NCBI RefSeq assembly: GCF_003945345.1
Contig: NZ_AP019308.1
Coordinates: 1 to 64,000 of the forward strand
DNA length: 64,000 nucleotides
DNA from: Paenibacillus baekrokdamisoli
Lineage (GTDB): Bacteria; Bacillota; Bacilli; Paenibacillales; Paenibacillaceae
Direction of reading: 5' to 3'
In this document: piece by piece, positions 1 through 10,159 of the stretch
How positions within the stretch are numbered: position 1 is the first letter of the stretch
Layout: each line of letters begins with the position of its first letter
Made by a program: the position numbers and the translations under genes
The notes under the pieces: model-generated
The model's input: the letters and a program-made list of their open reading frames with translations, nothing else
Database searches by the model: none
What the model was told of the DNA's origin: nothing

Positions 1-1037
1 TATCGTTCAAGTATTTACAGGATGTATACGGGCGCGTGGACGAGGAGCTGCGAGACAAATGGTTTCAGTACGTAGCCGATTACCGGATCAGTCCCGACGA
101 TATGACTGTAAATCCGAACAATGTGGAATGGGATCTGGCACTTTCGGCCAATGAACGCGACTTCTATAAGGATAAGGTGAACGGATTTACGGTATATCCG
201 ATTACTTCCACATGGGGTGACCGGGATGCGCCGGCGGAGGAATTGATTCAGCGCTTTGAACGTTCGCGGCCTTATATCGACCGGATTATCGAAACAGGCG
301 CAGTGGAGAAAGGCAACGGCGTATTCTATGGATTTGATGAGAATGAAGTTGAGCATTTCGAAACAATGAAAAAGGTAAATGCAAATGTCAAGCAAGCGTA
401 CCCTAATATTCCGATTATGACAACATCGCAATACATCGACTCCTATGAAAAGATGAAAGAGCTTAACATTGATATTTTGGTGATGCATCTCGTCGACGGC
501 ATATACAATAACGATTTTGCCGACATTGTGCGCAAGCACGGCAGGAAGGTATGGGCCTATATTTCTCTCCAGCCATACGATCCGCAGCCGAATTGGCGAA
601 TTGAAAACAGTCCGATGGAGGCGAGACTGCTGCTCAGTGCTATGGCCTTGCATGAGCGGTTCGATGGATTTTTGTACTGGTCACTGAACTATTACTATAA
701 AGGGACAGGCGCGGTTCAGGCACCGATTAAACGGGATGGACCGGTATTGACGGATTGGTCGATTACAACCCCGACAGAGGAGTTCAAATGGCTGCATGGC
801 GATGGGGTGCTCTTGTATGCCGGCGAAGACGGGCCGATCGGCAGTATCCGGATGGAAAACATTCGGGACGGTCTGGAAGATTACGAGTACTATAAACAGC
901 TTGAGCATATCGCGGGCTTCGATGCTGCCTTTGGGGCGGCGGATGAGCTCGTAAAGTCGACATCCGAATTTGTTCGCAGCCCTGAGCAGCTGTATGAAGT
1001 TCGGCAGCGGATTTCAGCGATGATTTCTGGCAGCTAA
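1..1037 (+). CDS. DUF4091 domain glycoside-hydrolase-like protein (5' end outside window)
   Basis: The frame is open from the window edge (first codon at base 3), so the N-terminus is missing; the GTG at 36 is an internal codon. The C-terminal part has the block typical of DUF4091 proteins: FLYWSLNYY near residue 215, then GDGVLLYAGEDGPIGSIRME and RDGLEDYEYYKQLE near residues 255-290. Such proteins resemble GH-like TIM-barrel enzymes and often sit in Bacillota polysaccharide loci. The substrate cannot be read from the sequence. The gene ends 29 bases before the large solute-binding protein and is probably its operon partner. Family assignment is firm; enzymatic activity is inferred. Confidence 0.85.
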   Translation, partial: SFKYLQDVYGRVDEELRDKWFQYVADYRISPDDMTVNPNNVEWDLALSANERDFYKDKVNGFTVYPITSTWGDRDAPAEELIQRFERSRPYIDRIIETGAVEKGNGVFYGFDENEVEHFETMKKVNANVKQAYPNIPIMTTSQYIDSYEKMKELNIDILVMHLVDGIYNNDFADIVRKHGRKVWAYISLQPYDPQPNWRIENSPMEARLLLSAMALHERFDGFLYWSLNYYYKGTGAVQAPIKRDGPVLTDWSITTPTEEFKWLHGDGVLLYAGEDGPIGSIRMENIRDGLEDYEYYKQLEHIAGFDAAFGAADELVKSTSEFVRSPEQLYEVRQRISAMISGS

Positions 1038-1065
1038 ATTATGGCGATGCGGAGGAGAAGTTATT

Positions 1066-3975
1066 TTGCAGTATAAACGGCGGGCTCTTTCCCTGTTCCT
1101 TATTATTGTTCTGGGTGCAAGCGCTGTTGCGGCCTATATTTCGTCTGCAGATGTACAAGAAGAGCGGACTGAGGCGGCTGCTGCAATCGAGGCTTCGGAA
1201 CTGAAACGCGGATACGGCCGGGAAAACTCCTACGAGCAGTATATGGAAAACTATAAGGAGGCTGCTGCCCCGGATTACACAATCCGCATCCCGGCAGCTT
1301 CCTACACCAAGCAAACTCAAGCGGAAATGAGCATCCTCAATCAATTCGAGGGGGTAGACAAAGCGCTGAAGTTGTCCAATGACAATGGATGGGTGGAGTG
1401 GACGGTAAATATACCCGAGACCGGCCTATATGAAATGGCTCTTCGCTACTATCCGCTTGAGGGAATGGGACGGCCGATTGAGCTAGGACTGGCGATGGAT
1501 GGGGTGACTCCATTCACCGAAGCCAGAAGCATGTTATTCCAGCGGATATGGAAGGATGACGGAGCGATCAAGCAGGACAGCCAGGGCAATGACTACAGTC
1601 CAGGACAAATCGAGGCCCCCGCTTGGATTGAACAGGACTTTCGTGATGCGGAAGGTTTGTACAAGGGGCCGTTCCAGTTCCATTTTACGAAAGGAACGCA
1701 CACCATACGCCTGAATTCGATTCGGGAACCGGTCGTCCTGGATGCGCTCAAGATTTATAAGAAGGCAGCTATTCCAACCTATGCTGATGTACATAAACAG
1801 TATCGGGAGCGTGGTTATCAGGAAGCGGCAGGAGAGATCATCAAACTGCAGGCGGAAAAATCCTATTTGAAATCCGATCAAACGTTAAGGCCTGCTTATG
1901 ATCGTTCAAGCCCGCTGACGGAGCCGATGGATATAGCCAAAATCCGCTTGAATATTATCGGGCAGCAAAATTGGTCTTTTCCCGGACAGTGGATCAAGTG
2001 GAAGTTTGAAGTGCCCGAGGACGGATTGTATAAGCTTGGTTTTAAATACCAGCAAAGCTACATCCGGGGATTTTTCACGAATCGTTCGCTGTATATCGAC
2101 GGTAAAATACCGTTTCAGGAAGCAGCAGCCATACAGTTCCCTTATGGATCGGATTGGACGCTCAAGGTGCCGGGAGACGACGAGGGCGAACCGTATTTGT
2201 TCTACCTGACGAAAGGGACACACGAGTTGGCAATGGAAGTGGTGCTCGGTGAAATAACAACGACGATCCGGCATCTGGAGCAGGTTGTATACGATCTGAA
2301 CGAAATGTACCGAAAAATGCTGATGATTACGAGTACGCAGCCTGACATTTACCGGGACTACGCCCTGGACAAAGAAATTCCAGGATTGCTGGAGACGCTT
2401 CGACGCAACAGTACCCTATTGGCAGGTGAAGCCGGCCATATTGAGCGGATTCTTGGGCAAAAGGGCAGCGAAGCGACGCTTCTGGCGACATTCGCCGAAC
2501 AGTTGACCGCCATGGTCGACTATCCGGATACGATCCCGCAGCGGCTGGACCATTTTAAATCCAACATTAGCGCCATTTCACAATGGATGCTGGATATCCG
2601 GTCACAGCCGCTGGATCTGGATTATTTGGTCATCATGCCGGCTGCAGCAAAAGCCCCAAAAGCCAAGGCGGGATTTTTTCAAACGACAGCATTTGAAGCA
2701 AGATCCTTCTTCTCTTCTTTTTTCCATAATTACAGCTTGTCCGGGGAAGAGGAAAGCGGGAGTGAAACGATCACGTTGTGGCTCAGTTGGGGGCGGGATC
2801 AAGCGCAGGTGCTGAATACGATGATTAATGACATGTTCACGCCGCAAACCGGCATTCAGGTGAAGGTGAAGCTGGTCCAGGCTTCCAGTATACAAGCCGT
2901 GCTATCCAATGAAGGGCCGGATGTGTCCATCATGGTTGGCAGAGGGCAGCCTGTAAACCTGGCCATTCGGGGGGCGCTTACAGATTTATCGGCCTTCGAA
3001 GATTTCACCGAAGTGAAAAAACGGTTCATGGACGAAGCTACAGTGCCTTATGCGTTAAATGGAGGCGTTTATGGGCTGCCGGATACGGAAACGTTCTACA
3101 TGATGTTCTACAGAAAAGATATTTTTGAGGAATTGGGCATAGATCCTCCGCAGACATGGAGCGATGTCTATAACATCGCCCCGGTTATTCAGCGAAACAA
3201 CATGCAAATCGGTATGCCGTATACGTCAGTAGATGCCTGGGAAATGGTCGATCAAGGCATGGGGACCCGCAATCTGTTTCCTTCCTTGCTTTATCAGAAT
3301 AACGGAGCATTCTATGAAAAGCAGGGAACGGGCTTGCGTAATGATCCGAAAGCGCTGACAGCATTCAAACAGTGGACTGATTTCTATGCGCAGTACAGTT
3401 TCCCTATGACGTACGACTTCTATAATCGCTTCAGAACGGGTGAGATGCCGCTGGCGATTGCACCGTACAGCGAATACAATCGTTTGACCGCTGCAGCACC
3501 GGAAATCCGCAATCTGTGGGAGATGGTTCCGATCCCCGGTTCGCTCCGCGAAAACGGGACGATCGATCATGCGACTGGCGGCTCAGGGACTGCAGCCATT
3601 ATCTACAACCGCAGCAAGCATAAAGAAGCAAGCTGGCAGTTCCTTAAATGGTGGACGGGGGCAGAAGCGCAGGAGCGCTATGCCAAGGAGCTAGAATCAT
3701 TGATGGGAACTGCCGCCCGTCAGCCAGTGGCTAATGTCGAAGCGTTCGGGCGGCTGCCATGGACGAAATCCGAGCTGGAGCGTCTTATGGAACAATGGAG
3801 GCAGGTGCGCGAAATTCGCGAAGTTCCGGGCGGCTACTATACGGTTAGAAGTCTGGACAATGCTTTCCGGGATGTAGTCATTCATGCCAAAAATCCGCGG
3901 GAATCGTTAAACAAAAGAATGAGGGAAGCGGATGAGGAGATTATGCGAAAACGAGATGAGTTCGGACTGGAGTGA
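1066..3975 (+). CDS. Oversized extracellular solute-binding protein of a sugar ABC transporter
   Basis: 969 residues from a TTG start preceded by GGAGGAG at 1051-1057. Residues 1-25 form a basic-hydrophobic export signal without a visible lipobox cysteine. Two related beta-rich regions follow (about 85-235 and 290-400), each ending in a TKGTH segment, like carbohydrate-binding or discoidin-like modules. A helical stretch (about 420-540) leads to a family-1 solute-binding domain from about 566 (TITLWLSWGRDQ, GPDVSIMVGRGQ, FYRKDIFEELGIDPPQTW). Ordinary sugar-binding proteins are 400-550 residues, so roughly half this protein is added N-terminal sequence that probably binds polysaccharide at the surface. 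Two permease genes follow directly, so it is very likely their binding subunit. The ligand is unknown. Confidence 0.88.
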   Translation: MQYKRRALSLFLIIVLGASAVAAYISSADVQEERTEAAAAIEASELKRGYGRENSYEQYMENYKEAAAPDYTIRIPAASYTKQTQAEMSILNQFEGVDKALKLSNDNGWVEWTVNIPETGLYEMALRYYPLEGMGRPIELGLAMDGVTPFTEARSMLFQRIWKDDGAIKQDSQGNDYSPGQIEAPAWIEQDFRDAEGLYKGPFQFHFTKGTHTIRLNSIREPVVLDALKIYKKAAIPTYADVHKQYRERGYQEAAGEIIKLQAEKSYLKSDQTLRPAYDRSSPLTEPMDIAKIRLNIIGQQNWSFPGQWIKWKFEVPEDGLYKLGFKYQQSYIRGFFTNRSLYIDGKIPFQEAAAIQFPYGSDWTLKVPGDDEGEPYLFYLTKGTHELAMEVVLGEITTTIRHLEQVVYDLNEMYRKMLMITSTQPDIYRDYALDKEIPGLLETLRRNSTLLAGEAGHIERILGQKGSEATLLATFAEQLTAMVDYPDTIPQRLDHFKSNISAISQWMLDIRSQPLDLDYLVIMPAAAKAPKAKAGFFQTTAFEARSFFSSFFHNYSLSGEEESGSETITLWLSWGRDQAQVLNTMINDMFTPQTGIQVKVKLVQASSIQAVLSNEGPDVSIMVGRGQPVNLAIRGALTDLSAFEDFTEVKKRFMDEATVPYALNGGVYGLPDTETFYMMFYRKDIFEELGIDPPQTWSDVYNIAPVIQRNNMQIGMPYTSVDAWEMVDQGMGTRNLFPSLLYQNNGAFYEKQGTGLRNDPKALTAFKQWTDFYAQYSFPMTYDFYNRFRTGEMPLAIAPYSEYNRLTAAAPEIRNLWEMVPIPGSLRENGTIDHATGGSGTAAIIYNRSKHKEASWQFLKWWTGAEAQERYAKELESLMGTAARQPVANVEAFGRLPWTKSELERLMEQWRQVREIREVPGGYYTVRSLDNAFRDVVIHAKNPRESLNKRMREADEEIMRKRDEFGLE

Positions 3976-3981
3976 GCGGTT

Positions 3982-4899
3982 TTGGATGCTGTGAAACGGA
4001 AGCGGCAGTCAGGTTTCATGCAGGAGCTCAAGCAGCATAAAGAGCTGTATATCATGTTGCTGCCGTTTACAATTCTTTTTTTCACCTTTGTTATTCTGCC
4101 CGTATTGTCGTCGGTTGTTCTTAGCTTTACCGACTTCAACATGCTGCAGTTTCCCCAGTGGCGGGGAGTGGATAATTATGTCCGGTTATTTCTTGATGAT
4201 GACGTATTCCTGATCGCATTCAAAAATACGTTGATGTTCGCTTTGATTACCGGTCCGATCAGCTATATGATGTGCTTCGTGTTTGCCTGGCTGATCAATG
4301 AACTGAGGCCCAAAATTCGCTCCTTTGTCACCCTCGTGTTTTATGCGCCGGCGCTGTCGGGCAATGTCTTTTTTATTTGGCAATTTCTGTTCAGCGGTGA
4401 TACGTACGGGCTGATTAACGGTAATTTATTGAAACTGGGGTTCATTAATCAGCCGATTCAATGGTTTATTGATCCACGCTACAACCTGACGATCATCATT
4501 ATTATTCAGTTGTGGATGAGTCTAGGAACAAGCTTTCTGGCGTTTATCGCGGGGCTGCAGTCTGTAGACAGGACGTTATATGAAGCGGGCGCAATAGACG
4601 GCGTCCGCAACCGTTGGCAGGAGCTGTGGTACATTACGCTGCCGTCGATGAAGCCGCAATTATTGTTTGGTGCAATCATGCAAATCGCTGCTTCATTCTC
4701 GGTTAGTACGATTTCGATGTCACTTGCCGGATTTCCCAGTACGAATTACTCGGCCCATACGATTGTGCTGCATATGCTCGATTTCGGCACAATCCGGTAT
4801 GAGATGGGCTATGCGTCAGCCATCGCCGTCGTCTTGTTCATCATCATGCTAGTGGTGAAAAATATGATCGAACGCGTGCTGAGATATGTCGGAAACTAG
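3982..4899 (+). CDS. Sugar ABC transporter permease (MalF/UgpA type)
   Basis: 305 residues from a TTG start 6 bases after the binding-protein stop. The protein has six hydrophobic segments, beginning with LYIMLLPFTILFFTFVILPV near residue 25. The cytoplasmic EAA loop reads YEAGAIDGVRNRWQELWYIT near residue 197 and is the contact site for the ATPase. Together with the next gene it should form a heterodimeric membrane channel of the CUT1 type. No ATPase gene lies in the window, so a shared MsmX-like ATPase elsewhere is likely, as is common in Bacillota CUT1 systems. The annotation is secure at family level; the transported sugar is unknown. Confidence 0.92.
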   Translation: MDAVKRKRQSGFMQELKQHKELYIMLLPFTILFFTFVILPVLSSVVLSFTDFNMLQFPQWRGVDNYVRLFLDDDVFLIAFKNTLMFALITGPISYMMCFVFAWLINELRPKIRSFVTLVFYAPALSGNVFFIWQFLFSGDTYGLINGNLLKLGFINQPIQWFIDPRYNLTIIIIIQLWMSLGTSFLAFIAGLQSVDRTLYEAGAIDGVRNRWQELWYITLPSMKPQLLFGAIMQIAASFSVSTISMSLAGFPSTNYSAHTIVLHMLDFGTIRYEMGYASAIAVVLFIIMLVVKNMIERVLRYVGN

Positions 4900-4912
4900 T
4901 CAAGGGGCTGAA

Positions 4913-5779
4913 ATGAACATACAACGGATTAAACAGACGGGGGTCAAAACGAACCGGAGCAGGACGGGGAATATGTTTATATTCCTCTTCCTTGCTGCCT
5001 TTGGAGCATTCATGGCATTGCCTTTGGTGTATGCGGTTGTGAATGCGTTCAAGCCGCTGAACGAGATTTTCCTGTTCCCACCCAGGTTTTTCGTTCAGCA
5101 TCCGACACTTGGAAACTTTTTTATGCTGTTTAAATTGACGGCCAACTTATGGGTTCCCTTTAGCAGATATATTTTCAACAGTCTCTTTATCTGTGTCATT
5201 ACAACGGCTGGAAGTGTAATTATCTGTTCGCTGGCCGCGTATCCGCTGGCAAAATACAATCTGAGTTTCAAATGGCTGTTCTCCATAGTCGTCATGACGC
5301 TGTTGTTTAACGGTACAGTACTCGATATTCCCAATTTTATCATCATCTCAAAGCTGAATATTATGAACACCTACTGGGCCTATGTGCTGCCCAATCTGGC
5401 CGTCCCGCTGGGCGTGTTTCTGATGAAGCAGTTCATGACGCAAATTCCCGATTCGCTGATCGAAGCCGCAAGAATTGATGGCGCAAGCCAGTATACCATC
5501 TTTTGGAGAATCGTCATGCCTTCCGTAAAACCGGCGTGGCTCACGCTCGTCATCTTTTCCTTTCAGGCAATTTGGAACCAGCAGGGCATTGGCGTCATCT
5601 TCGATGAGGAGCTCAAAACGATGCCGGCTGCGATCAATCAGATTGTTCAGGGTGGGATTGCCAGAACCGGAGCAGCGATGGCAGGAAGCCTGTTCTTGAT
5701 GACGCCGCCCATCGTCATCTTCTTGCTTACCCAGAAGAGCGTCATCGAGACGATGGTTCACTCCGGCATTAAAGAATAG
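4913..5779 (+). CDS. Carbohydrate ABC transporter permease (MalG type)
   Basis: Start placed at ATG 4913, which has AAGGGG at 4902-4907; an ATG at 4886 lies inside the preceding gene without a good ribosome site. About 288 residues with six membrane segments and the EAA loop IEAARIDGASQYTIFWRIVM around residue 190. It is the partner of the upstream permease. The pair plus the large binding protein forms a complete CUT1 uptake system except for the ATPase. The C-terminus (QKSVIETMVHSGIKE) is typical for MalG-like permeases. Translation follows the first permease after 13 bases, so coupling is expected. Confidence 0.92.
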   Translation: MNIQRIKQTGVKTNRSRTGNMFIFLFLAAFGAFMALPLVYAVVNAFKPLNEIFLFPPRFFVQHPTLGNFFMLFKLTANLWVPFSRYIFNSLFICVITTAGSVIICSLAAYPLAKYNLSFKWLFSIVVMTLLFNGTVLDIPNFIIISKLNIMNTYWAYVLPNLAVPLGVFLMKQFMTQIPDSLIEAARIDGASQYTIFWRIVMPSVKPAWLTLVIFSFQAIWNQQGIGVIFDEELKTMPAAINQIVQGGIARTGAAMAGSLFLMTPPIVIFLLTQKSVIETMVHSGIKE

Positions 5780-5819
5780 ATGAGGTTCTACTCATAGCAT
5801 TCAGGGAGAGCAAACAGAA

Positions 5820-7919
5820 ATGATAAAGACCACCCGAAAGTACAAAATTTGGTTGATTGTCTGGCTTGCAGTTGTAGTTATGGCGCTGCAGGTGCCGGGG
5901 ACTTCCGATGCAGCTAGTCCTGTGGAAGCTCCGTACAGGGGATATCATTACAATGTGTGGAACGAATCGGTTCCGTCACCCAGCGGTTATTTGCCCGAGG
6001 TATCTTTTACGGGAGAGCAACTCGGAGCGGGAAGGTTCAATAATCCGCAGGATTTGTTCGTGGACCAACACCAGCGGTTGTTTATTCTCGATTCGGGCAA
6101 CAACCGGATCGTCATTCTGGATCGTGAGCTGAATTTGAGCAAAATTATCGATCATATCTACAACCAGGGGAAAGAGGAGCAGCTTAACAATCCTGGAGGC
6201 CTTTTCGTCACAACCGACGGGAAGCTGTACATCGCCGATACAGATAATAAACGCGTGCTTGTAATGGATGAAGACGGGCAGGTGCTGCAAGAAATCAAAA
6301 AGCCTGACTCCGAGCTCATTCAAGGCAATGCCGAGTACAAACCGACGAAAGTACTGGTTGATAGTGCCGGGACGGTGTACGTCTTGAGCCGGGGGATTTA
6401 CCAAGGCGCGCTTACTTTCGACAGTAAAGGAAAGTTTATCGGCTTTTACGGCAGCGGCAGGATTGAACCGACCTTGTCGATGCTGCAGGATTATTTCTGG
6501 AAGAAGCTGCTCAATCGTACACAGCGCTCAAAAATGGCCCGCTATGTTCCTGTTGAGTACGCTAATTTCGCTATCGACGGCAAAAATTTTGTATATACGG
6601 TGACGAGCAACACGGAATCGGCAGCGAATCAAATTAAAAGAATCAATCCGAACGGACTGAATACGATGCGTGCCGGCTCTTTCGGCGATCTGGAAACGGT
6701 ATGGGAAGGGGGCAAAAACCTGGCCACGACCTTTGTCGATATTGATGTCGATGAAGAAGGCTTTATTAGCGCGCTTGATCAGCAGAAGGGAAGGCTGTTC
6801 CAATACGATATGGACGGCAACCTGCTGTTTGTTGAAGGCGGTATCGGCTCGCAGGTGGGCACATTTAAAACGCCGGCAGCCATAGCAGGCTGGCAAGGCA
6901 AGCTTCTCATTTTGGATGCGGCGAAAAATAATATGACGGTTTATAAGCAAACGCCATATGGCGCCTATGTGAGAGAAGCCGTCAAACTGTATGCCGACGG
7001 GCAATATAACGAGGCGGTTGAGGTTTGGCGTGAAGTGCTCAAGCGCAACGGCAATCTGGAGCTGGCTTACGTCGGGATCGGCAAGGCGCTGTACAATACG
7101 GAGCAGTATCAAGAGGCGATGAAATATTTCAAACTAGGCTACGATATGGAAGGTTATTCGGACGCGTACAAGGCATACAGGAAGCAGGCGCTGCGACAAG
7201 GGGCGCTGCCTGTGCTGCTTTTCGTACTCGCTGCTCTTGCGGCCATCGGTTACACCAATTACAGGCGTAAAAAACAGGTGGCGCGTGACGCGAAGCCCAA
7301 GGAGATCGGAACGCTGCGTTATCCGTTCAACATCATGTTCCATCCGTCGCAAGGGTATGAGGAGATGGGATGGAGCAAGAAAGGCTCGTTTACCGTTTCG
7401 TTTGTTATTCTGGGGGCTTGGTTTCTTGCCACGGTTGCTCAGCAGCAATGGACTGGCTTTATTTTTAACCCGTCCCGCGCGGATCAATTGAATATTTTGT
7501 TAATCTTTATTCGGACAGTCGGCTTGTTTTTGCTCTGGGTGACGGCCAATTGGGCATTATGCACGCTGATGGATGGCAAAGGGAAAGCGAAGGAGATTTG
7601 GATTAATAGCGCCTACGCTCTCATGCCGTTAATTACGATAACGATTGTCGTTACCATTGTAAGCCGCTTTATGGCAATGGATGAAGGGATGTTTATCGAA
7701 TATGCGCTGATGATTGCCAATGGCTGGACTCTTGTTCTGCTGCTGATCGCCATGAGTACTATACATGAATATTCCTTGAAAAAGACGATTGCGTCAACAG
7801 CGCTGAGTGTCGGGGGAATAGGGCTCATTATTTTTCTGTTTGTGCTCGCCTTTGGCGTTTTTCAACAATTGTATGCTTTTCTCGGCACATTGTATAAGGA
7901 AATCTTATTCAGGATCTAG
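5820..7919 (+). CDS. NHL-repeat/TPR protein with C-terminal Yip1-like membrane domain
   Basis: 699 residues. A signal-anchor (about 8-28) is followed by a propeller made of NHL-type repeats (about 55-360), for example RFNNPQDLFVDQHQRLFILD and LNNPGGLFVTTDGKLYIADT. A TPR pair spans about 385-440 (EAVEVWREVLKRNGNLELAY, QEAMKYFKLGYDMEG). One membrane helix near 462-480 precedes a cytoplasmic linker and five to six hydrophobic helices (about 515-695) resembling Yip1-family domains. The propeller and TPR would face outside. This architecture recurs in Paenibacillus ABC-sugar loci beside DUF5696 proteins, and a role in organising surface polysaccharide capture is an inference. It begins 40 bases after the permease pair and continues the operon. 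Confidence 0.8.
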   Translation: MIKTTRKYKIWLIVWLAVVVMALQVPGTSDAASPVEAPYRGYHYNVWNESVPSPSGYLPEVSFTGEQLGAGRFNNPQDLFVDQHQRLFILDSGNNRIVILDRELNLSKIIDHIYNQGKEEQLNNPGGLFVTTDGKLYIADTDNKRVLVMDEDGQVLQEIKKPDSELIQGNAEYKPTKVLVDSAGTVYVLSRGIYQGALTFDSKGKFIGFYGSGRIEPTLSMLQDYFWKKLLNRTQRSKMARYVPVEYANFAIDGKNFVYTVTSNTESAANQIKRINPNGLNTMRAGSFGDLETVWEGGKNLATTFVDIDVDEEGFISALDQQKGRLFQYDMDGNLLFVEGGIGSQVGTFKTPAAIAGWQGKLLILDAAKNNMTVYKQTPYGAYVREAVKLYADGQYNEAVEVWREVLKRNGNLELAYVGIGKALYNTEQYQEAMKYFKLGYDMEGYSDAYKAYRKQALRQGALPVLLFVLAALAAIGYTNYRRKKQVARDAKPKEIGTLRYPFNIMFHPSQGYEEMGWSKKGSFTVSFVILGAWFLATVAQQQWTGFIFNPSRADQLNILLIFIRTVGLFLLWVTANWALCTLMDGKGKAKEIWINSAYALMPLITITIVVTIVSRFMAMDEGMFIEYALMIANGWTLVLLLIAMSTIHEYSLKKTIASTALSVGGIGLIIFLFVLAFGVFQQLYAFLGTLYKEILFRI

Positions 7920-7942
7920 TTCAAGGAAAGGAGGCTCTGTTC

Positions 7943-10159
7943 ATGAGCAGGATGAGAAAATATGCCTTCCTGTTTGTTGTGGCTGCGCTGTGCATGCCGG
8001 TTTTCCTTTCCGAGCAAGCCTTAGCCAATACTGCGGGGAAGCAGCATTTTGAGAAGACGGCCGAAAATGGCAAGTTTGCACTATATGTGAATATGTCTGA
8101 CGGGCAATTCGCTGTCGAGCAGAAATCAAGCGGTTTTCGCTGGTGGAGCAATCCTCCGGAGCGGGAAGATGATCCGCTTGCCAAAGGCGTGTTCAAGATG
8201 CAGCTGAATTCGCAGCTTCTCGTTACTTATGCTACGAGTAAGGGGGAGACATCGATGGTTAACAATTTTGTCGCCAGTATTAATGAAAAAGGGGCGGCTG
8301 TAGAGAAGACGAAGCGCGGCTTTCGGGCGGTCTACCGTTTTCCTAAACAGGACTTTGTCATTCCGGTCGAATACACGCTTGAGCCCGATCATCTGAAGGC
8401 TGAAATTATTACCGGGGAAATCAGGGAAAACGATCCCGATACTAAAATAACACAAATTGCTTTCCTGCCCTATTTCGGAGCAGGCAGTACCGCAGACAAC
8501 GGCTACCTGTTCGTACCGGACGGTTCGGGCGCCTTAATCCGCTTTAATAATGGAAAATCCGGATATGACGCCTACCGGCAAAAAATATACGACAACGATA
8601 ATGTTTTATCGCAGACCCGCGAGATCATTGTCAGGCAAAGAGCCAGTCTGCCGGTATTTGGCCTCAAGAATAAGGAGCATGCATTTGTGGCCGTTATTGA
8701 TAAGGGCGATTCGCTGGGAACGGTACGGGCTTCTGTCAGTGGCATGGGAACCTCGTATAATCAGGTGTTTAGCGAATTTACGTACCGGCAGCTGGATACA
8801 GCCCAATTGCTCAGCCGGACATGGGCGGAGAAAGAAGTCAATTTGCTGGCAGGTGAAGCGACGAAACTGGACCGAATTACGCTGGACTACTATTTTCTGG
8901 ACGGGGAAAAAAGTGATTATAGCGGTATGGCGCAAAGGTATCAGCAGTTTCTGATCGAGGAGAAAGGGCTGCAGAAATCGGTCATGGCTGGCCAAACGCC
9001 GTTATATCTTGATCTATTCGGAGCAATAGCGAAGAAAAAATCTTTCTTTGGGATTCCGTTTACGAGTATGGAGCCGCTCACGACCTTCAAACAAGCCGAA
9101 CAGATCATTGGACAGTTGCAGCAATCGGGTGTAGAGCATATTGTGCTTCGGTACAAAGGATGGGCGAATGACGGGCTCACGAATAAGACGATTCCTTCCA
9201 CGGTTAAAGCAATAAGCAGGCTTGGGGGAACAACAGGGTACAAACGTCTGCTGGATTATGTAGATAAACAGCGCGTTGAATTTTATCCGGATGTCGATCT
9301 GGTTCATTTTCAGGAAAGCGGAAACGGATTTTCAAGCCATTTTGATGCTGCTAATGCGGTTACGAAACTGGTGGCGCCGCAATATGCTTTCCTGCGCAGC
9401 ACGTACCAAATCAATAGCAAGGAAGCGCCGCAGTATTTGCTGTCCCCGTTGAAAATGCAGGGGGCAGTGGATAAATTCGCGCAGTCCTACGCGCGGTTTG
9501 ATCATCCGAACGTATCATTGAACGAACTAGGCATGCAGGTTTATTCCGACTATCGCAAGAACGGAATTGACCGGGGAACGAGTGTGGGGATTTGGACCGC
9601 GATCTTCGAAGGTTTTAAAGCCCGCTCTGCCCGCCTGATGTTGAATCAACCGAATGGCTATGCGCTACCGTATGCAGTTCACGTAACGCAGGTTCCCTTC
9701 GAATCGAGCCGGTTCGATATAGAGGACGAAAGTGTGCCCTTCTACCAGCTTGTCCTGCATGGCATTGTTCCGTATTCCGCCCCCTCTGTTAATTTAAGCA
9801 GTGATCCCGATTATATCAAGCTGAAGGCGATCGAAACCGGGAGTTACCTGCAATATTCATGGATGCACGCGGAGACTGCCAGTGTGAAGGAAACGCCTTA
9901 CGATTACTTGTACAGTACCCACTATCGGGATTGGATGGACTCGGCTGTAGCCGGATATAAAGAACTTCACCAAATCTTGTATAAAGTTGCGGATCGGCGC
10001 ATGGTCGGGCATCAGCAGCTGGGACAAGGGGTTTATGAAACGACGTATGAGAATGGAATCCGGATCATCGTAAACTATAATGAGCACGCTGTTAATGTAC
10101 GTGGACAATCTGTCGAACGGATGGGGTATTTAGTGCTGGATGGGGTTGAGGCACGATGA
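7943..10159 (+). CDS. DUF5696 domain secreted protein
   Basis: 738 residues starting at ATG 7943 behind AAAGGAGG (7923-7930). The N-terminus is a signal peptide ending near EQALANT. The body matches the pattern of DUF5696 proteins: GYLFVPDGSGALIRFNNG around 190, a central region with VEFYPDVDLVHFQESGNGF around 445, and FYQLVLHGIVPYSAPSVNLS near 610. The central region has features of a GH-like barrel (aspartate in PDVDLVHF, acidic clusters), but catalytic residues cannot be assigned. It overlaps the next permease gene by 4 bases, so it is co-translated with a second transporter pair. Probably a surface enzyme or glycan-binding protein feeding that transporter. Confidence 0.85.
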   Translation: MSRMRKYAFLFVVAALCMPVFLSEQALANTAGKQHFEKTAENGKFALYVNMSDGQFAVEQKSSGFRWWSNPPEREDDPLAKGVFKMQLNSQLLVTYATSKGETSMVNNFVASINEKGAAVEKTKRGFRAVYRFPKQDFVIPVEYTLEPDHLKAEIITGEIRENDPDTKITQIAFLPYFGAGSTADNGYLFVPDGSGALIRFNNGKSGYDAYRQKIYDNDNVLSQTREIIVRQRASLPVFGLKNKEHAFVAVIDKGDSLGTVRASVSGMGTSYNQVFSEFTYRQLDTAQLLSRTWAEKEVNLLAGEATKLDRITLDYYFLDGEKSDYSGMAQRYQQFLIEEKGLQKSVMAGQTPLYLDLFGAIAKKKSFFGIPFTSMEPLTTFKQAEQIIGQLQQSGVEHIVLRYKGWANDGLTNKTIPSTVKAISRLGGTTGYKRLLDYVDKQRVEFYPDVDLVHFQESGNGFSSHFDAANAVTKLVAPQYAFLRSTYQINSKEAPQYLLSPLKMQGAVDKFAQSYARFDHPNVSLNELGMQVYSDYRKNGIDRGTSVGIWTAIFEGFKARSARLMLNQPNGYALPYAVHVTQVPFESSRFDIEDESVPFYQLVLHGIVPYSAPSVNLSSDPDYIKLKAIETGSYLQYSWMHAETASVKETPYDYLYSTHYRDWMDSAVAGYKELHQILYKVADRRMVGHQQLGQGVYETTYENGIRIIVNYNEHAVNVRGQSVERMGYLVLDGVEAR